This document shows positions 20,312 through 21,394 of a stretch of DNA of 21,394 bases, piece after piece. The position numbers and the translations under genes were made by a program. The notes under the pieces were generated by a model, which was not told where the DNA came from, made no database searches, and saw only the letters and a list, made by a program, of their open reading frames with translations. The stretch covers positions 1 to 21,394 of the forward strand of contig NZ_JBFAIU010000114.1 in NCBI RefSeq assembly GCF_040654855.1, in the 5' to 3' direction. Within the stretch, counting starts at the first letter, position 1. Each line of letters begins with the position of its first letter. This DNA comes from Asanoa sp040654855. Its GTDB lineage: Bacteria; Actinomycetota; Actinomycetes; Mycobacteriales; Micromonosporaceae.

Positions 20312-21394
20312 GTGACCGGCGCCCTTCCCTCAATTCAACTCGTGCTCGGCGACGAGGAACTGCTGGTGGCGCGCGCCGTGGAGAGGGCTGTCGAGGTCGC
20401 GAAGGCGGCTGACGCGTCCACCGATGTGCGGCAGTACGAGGCCAACACGCTCGCCGCGGGTGAGCTGGCCGAGATGGTCAGCCCGTCGCTGTTCGGCGGT
20501 CGCCGCCTCGTGGTCGTGCGCGGCGGCCAGGACGCCCGCAAGGACCTGGTGGCGGCGCTGCTCGACTATGCGAAGCACCCGGATCCCGAGGTGACGCTGG
20601 TCGTCACGCACACCGGTGGTGGCCGGGCCAAGGCGTTGGCTGACGGCCTCCGCCAGGCCGGCGCCGACGTGGTGGCCGCCGCGAAGCTCAAGTCCCACCG
20701 CGACCGAGTGGCGTTCGTCCGGGAGGAGCTTCGGCGGGGGAGCACCCGCGGCTCCGAGGAGGCCGCGGAGGCCTTGCTGGCCGCCGTGGGCAACGACCTA
20801 CGGGAGCTGGCGGCCGCCTGCTCGCAGTTGCTCGCCGACGTCGAGGGCCGGATCGACGCCGCGACGGTGGCGCGCTACTACCGCGGCCGGGCCGAGGTGA
20901 GTGGCTTCACCGTGGCCGACGCCGCGATGGTCGGCGACGTGCCCGCCGCCCTCGAGGCGTTGCGCTGGGCACTGCACGTCGGCGTCGACCCGGTCCCGAT
21001 TGCCGACGCGATCGCCGACGGCGTCCGCACGGTCGCGCGGGTCGCTTCGGCGGGGCGTGGCAACGCCTATCAGATGGCGAGCGCGCTCGGCATGCCCGCG
21101 TGGAAGATCGAGCGCGCCCAGCGCCAGGCTCGCGGTTGGACCCCGGAGGGCCTCGTCACCGCCATGCGCGCCGCCGCCGAGTGCAACGCCGAGGTCAAGG
21201 GCGGCGCCGACGACCGCGGGTACGCGCTGGAACGCGCTGTCTTCGCCGTTGCCGCCGCCCGCGCGGGTGACTCGGGCCGCGGCGGCCAAGGGGCGGACGG
21301 ACCTACCCACCCTCCAAGCCATCGAGCGAGCAGCAGGCGCGATCTTCCACACGATAGGCATGGCAGAGATCGCAGACGACGACCCACCGCCACT
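20312..21394 (+). CDS. holA: DNA polymerase III delta subunit, runs off the right edge
   Basis: The GTG at 20312 begins TGALPSIQLVLGDEELLVARAVERAV, the N-terminal AAA+-like start of the clamp-loader delta subunit. Further blocks are VSPSLFGGRRLVVVRGG, DPEVTLVVTHTGGGRAKALADGLRQAGADVV, AAEALLAAVGNDLRELAAACSQL, and ARYYRGRAEVSGFTVADAAMVGD. The C-terminal collar is KIERAQRQARGWTPEGLVTAMRAAAECNAEVKGGADDRGYALERAVFAVAAARAG. Delta opens the sliding clamp for loading. Homology is expected to end near 21266 (about 319 residues, the usual size). After that the frame stays open to the window end but with atypical codons, while another frame becomes coding-like, so the true end may be disturbed. The location after comEC is the standard actinobacterial order. 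Confidence 0.92.
   Translation, partial: MTGALPSIQLVLGDEELLVARAVERAVEVAKAADASTDVRQYEANTLAAGELAEMVSPSLFGGRRLVVVRGGQDARKDLVAALLDYAKHPDPEVTLVVTHTGGGRAKALADGLRQAGADVVAAAKLKSHRDRVAFVREELRRGSTRGSEEAAEALLAAVGNDLRELAAACSQLLADVEGRIDAATVARYYRGRAEVSGFTVADAAMVGDVPAALEALRWALHVGVDPVPIADAIADGVRTVARVASAGRGNAYQMASALGMPAWKIERAQRQARGWTPEGLVTAMRAAAECNAEVKGGADDRGYALERAVFAVAAARAGDSGRGGQGADGPTHPPSHRASSRRDLPHDRHGRDRRRRPTAT
21267..21394 (+). CDS. Possible start of a downstream gene, or frameshifted extension of holA (partial)
   Basis: From the GTG at 21267 a frame distinct from holA reads TRAAAAKGRTDLPTLQAIERA, then an AGAIFHTIGMAEIADDD segment, without a stop to the edge. Its third codon positions are richer in G/C than those of the overlapping holA frame. 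There is no Shine-Dalgarno sequence. The GTGA at 21267-21270 would be a stop/start overlap if holA had one more base in the GGG run at 21265-21267. No family was recognised. The evidence is codon bias only. Confidence 0.35.
   Translation, partial: MTRAAAAKGRTDLPTLQAIERAAGAIFHTIGMAEIADDDPPP

Overview
The window is about 21.4 kb of very GC-rich DNA with strong G/C preference at third codon positions. The gene set is a DinB2-type Y-family polymerase, a luciferase-like (possibly F420-dependent) oxidoreductase, unfused TreS and maltokinase, an orphan MsmK/UgpC-type sugar ABC ATPase, a WH2-annotated membrane protein family member, and the comEA-comEC-holA locus. This points to a filamentous actinobacterium, most likely of the Micromonosporaceae. 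That placement is inferred from gene content and composition, not from a phylogenetic marker.

Left part (1-2.5 kb): the 3' end of an ECF sigma factor gene with a DUF6596/TPR-type C-terminus overlaps a dinB2 polymerase gene by ATGA. The polymerase has valine at the position of the ribose steric gate. It converges on a luciferase-like oxidoreductase gene.

2.5-8.4 kb, all minus strand: glycosyltransferase 2, then treS, maltokinase, a COG4637-like AAA ATPase, a YbhB/PEBP-like protein and the oxidoreductase. Spacing from treS onward is very tight: a 4-base overlap, then gaps of 9, 14 and 21 bases. TreS and maltokinase supply maltose 1-phosphate for GlgE-type glucan synthesis, but glgE and glgB are not in the window.

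8.4-12.8 kb: a 328-base divergent intergenic region precedes a sugar-ABC ATPase with an insertion in its C-terminal region. Next come a five- or six-helix membrane protein with a long Ala/Pro/Thr linker and a VOC-family gene broken by a frameshift. A plus-strand hairpin terminator follows. On the minus strand, a DUF3224 gene and a marR gene (four-cysteine tail) form an operon. Its promoter carries a palindrome exactly in the -35/-10 spacer and seems to give a leaderless mRNA.

12.8-17.5 kb: a lipoprotein multicopper oxidase, then a pgmB-GH65 pair (beta-phosphoglucomutase and inverting disaccharide phosphorylase, ATGA overlap). This is a second route into trehalose/maltose-type disaccharides. 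The GH65 gene runs directly into the last ~29 codons of comEA, out of frame, so comEA has been decapitated at a recombination or deletion junction.

17.5-21.4 kb: comEC (ATGA overlap with the comEA remnant) carries an odd low-complexity segment after its first membrane helices. It is followed by holA, which reads off the right edge and shows a coding-frame change near its expected C-terminus.

Several genes (treS, the DUF3224 gene, pgmB, holA) have a -10-like hexamer exactly 6 bases before the start codon, which suggests leaderless transcription. No IS element, CRISPR array, tRNA or rRNA was seen. No clearly new multi-gene system is evident. The strongest leads are the Val-gate DinB2, the comEA/GH65 junction, and the MarR operon with its embedded operator.
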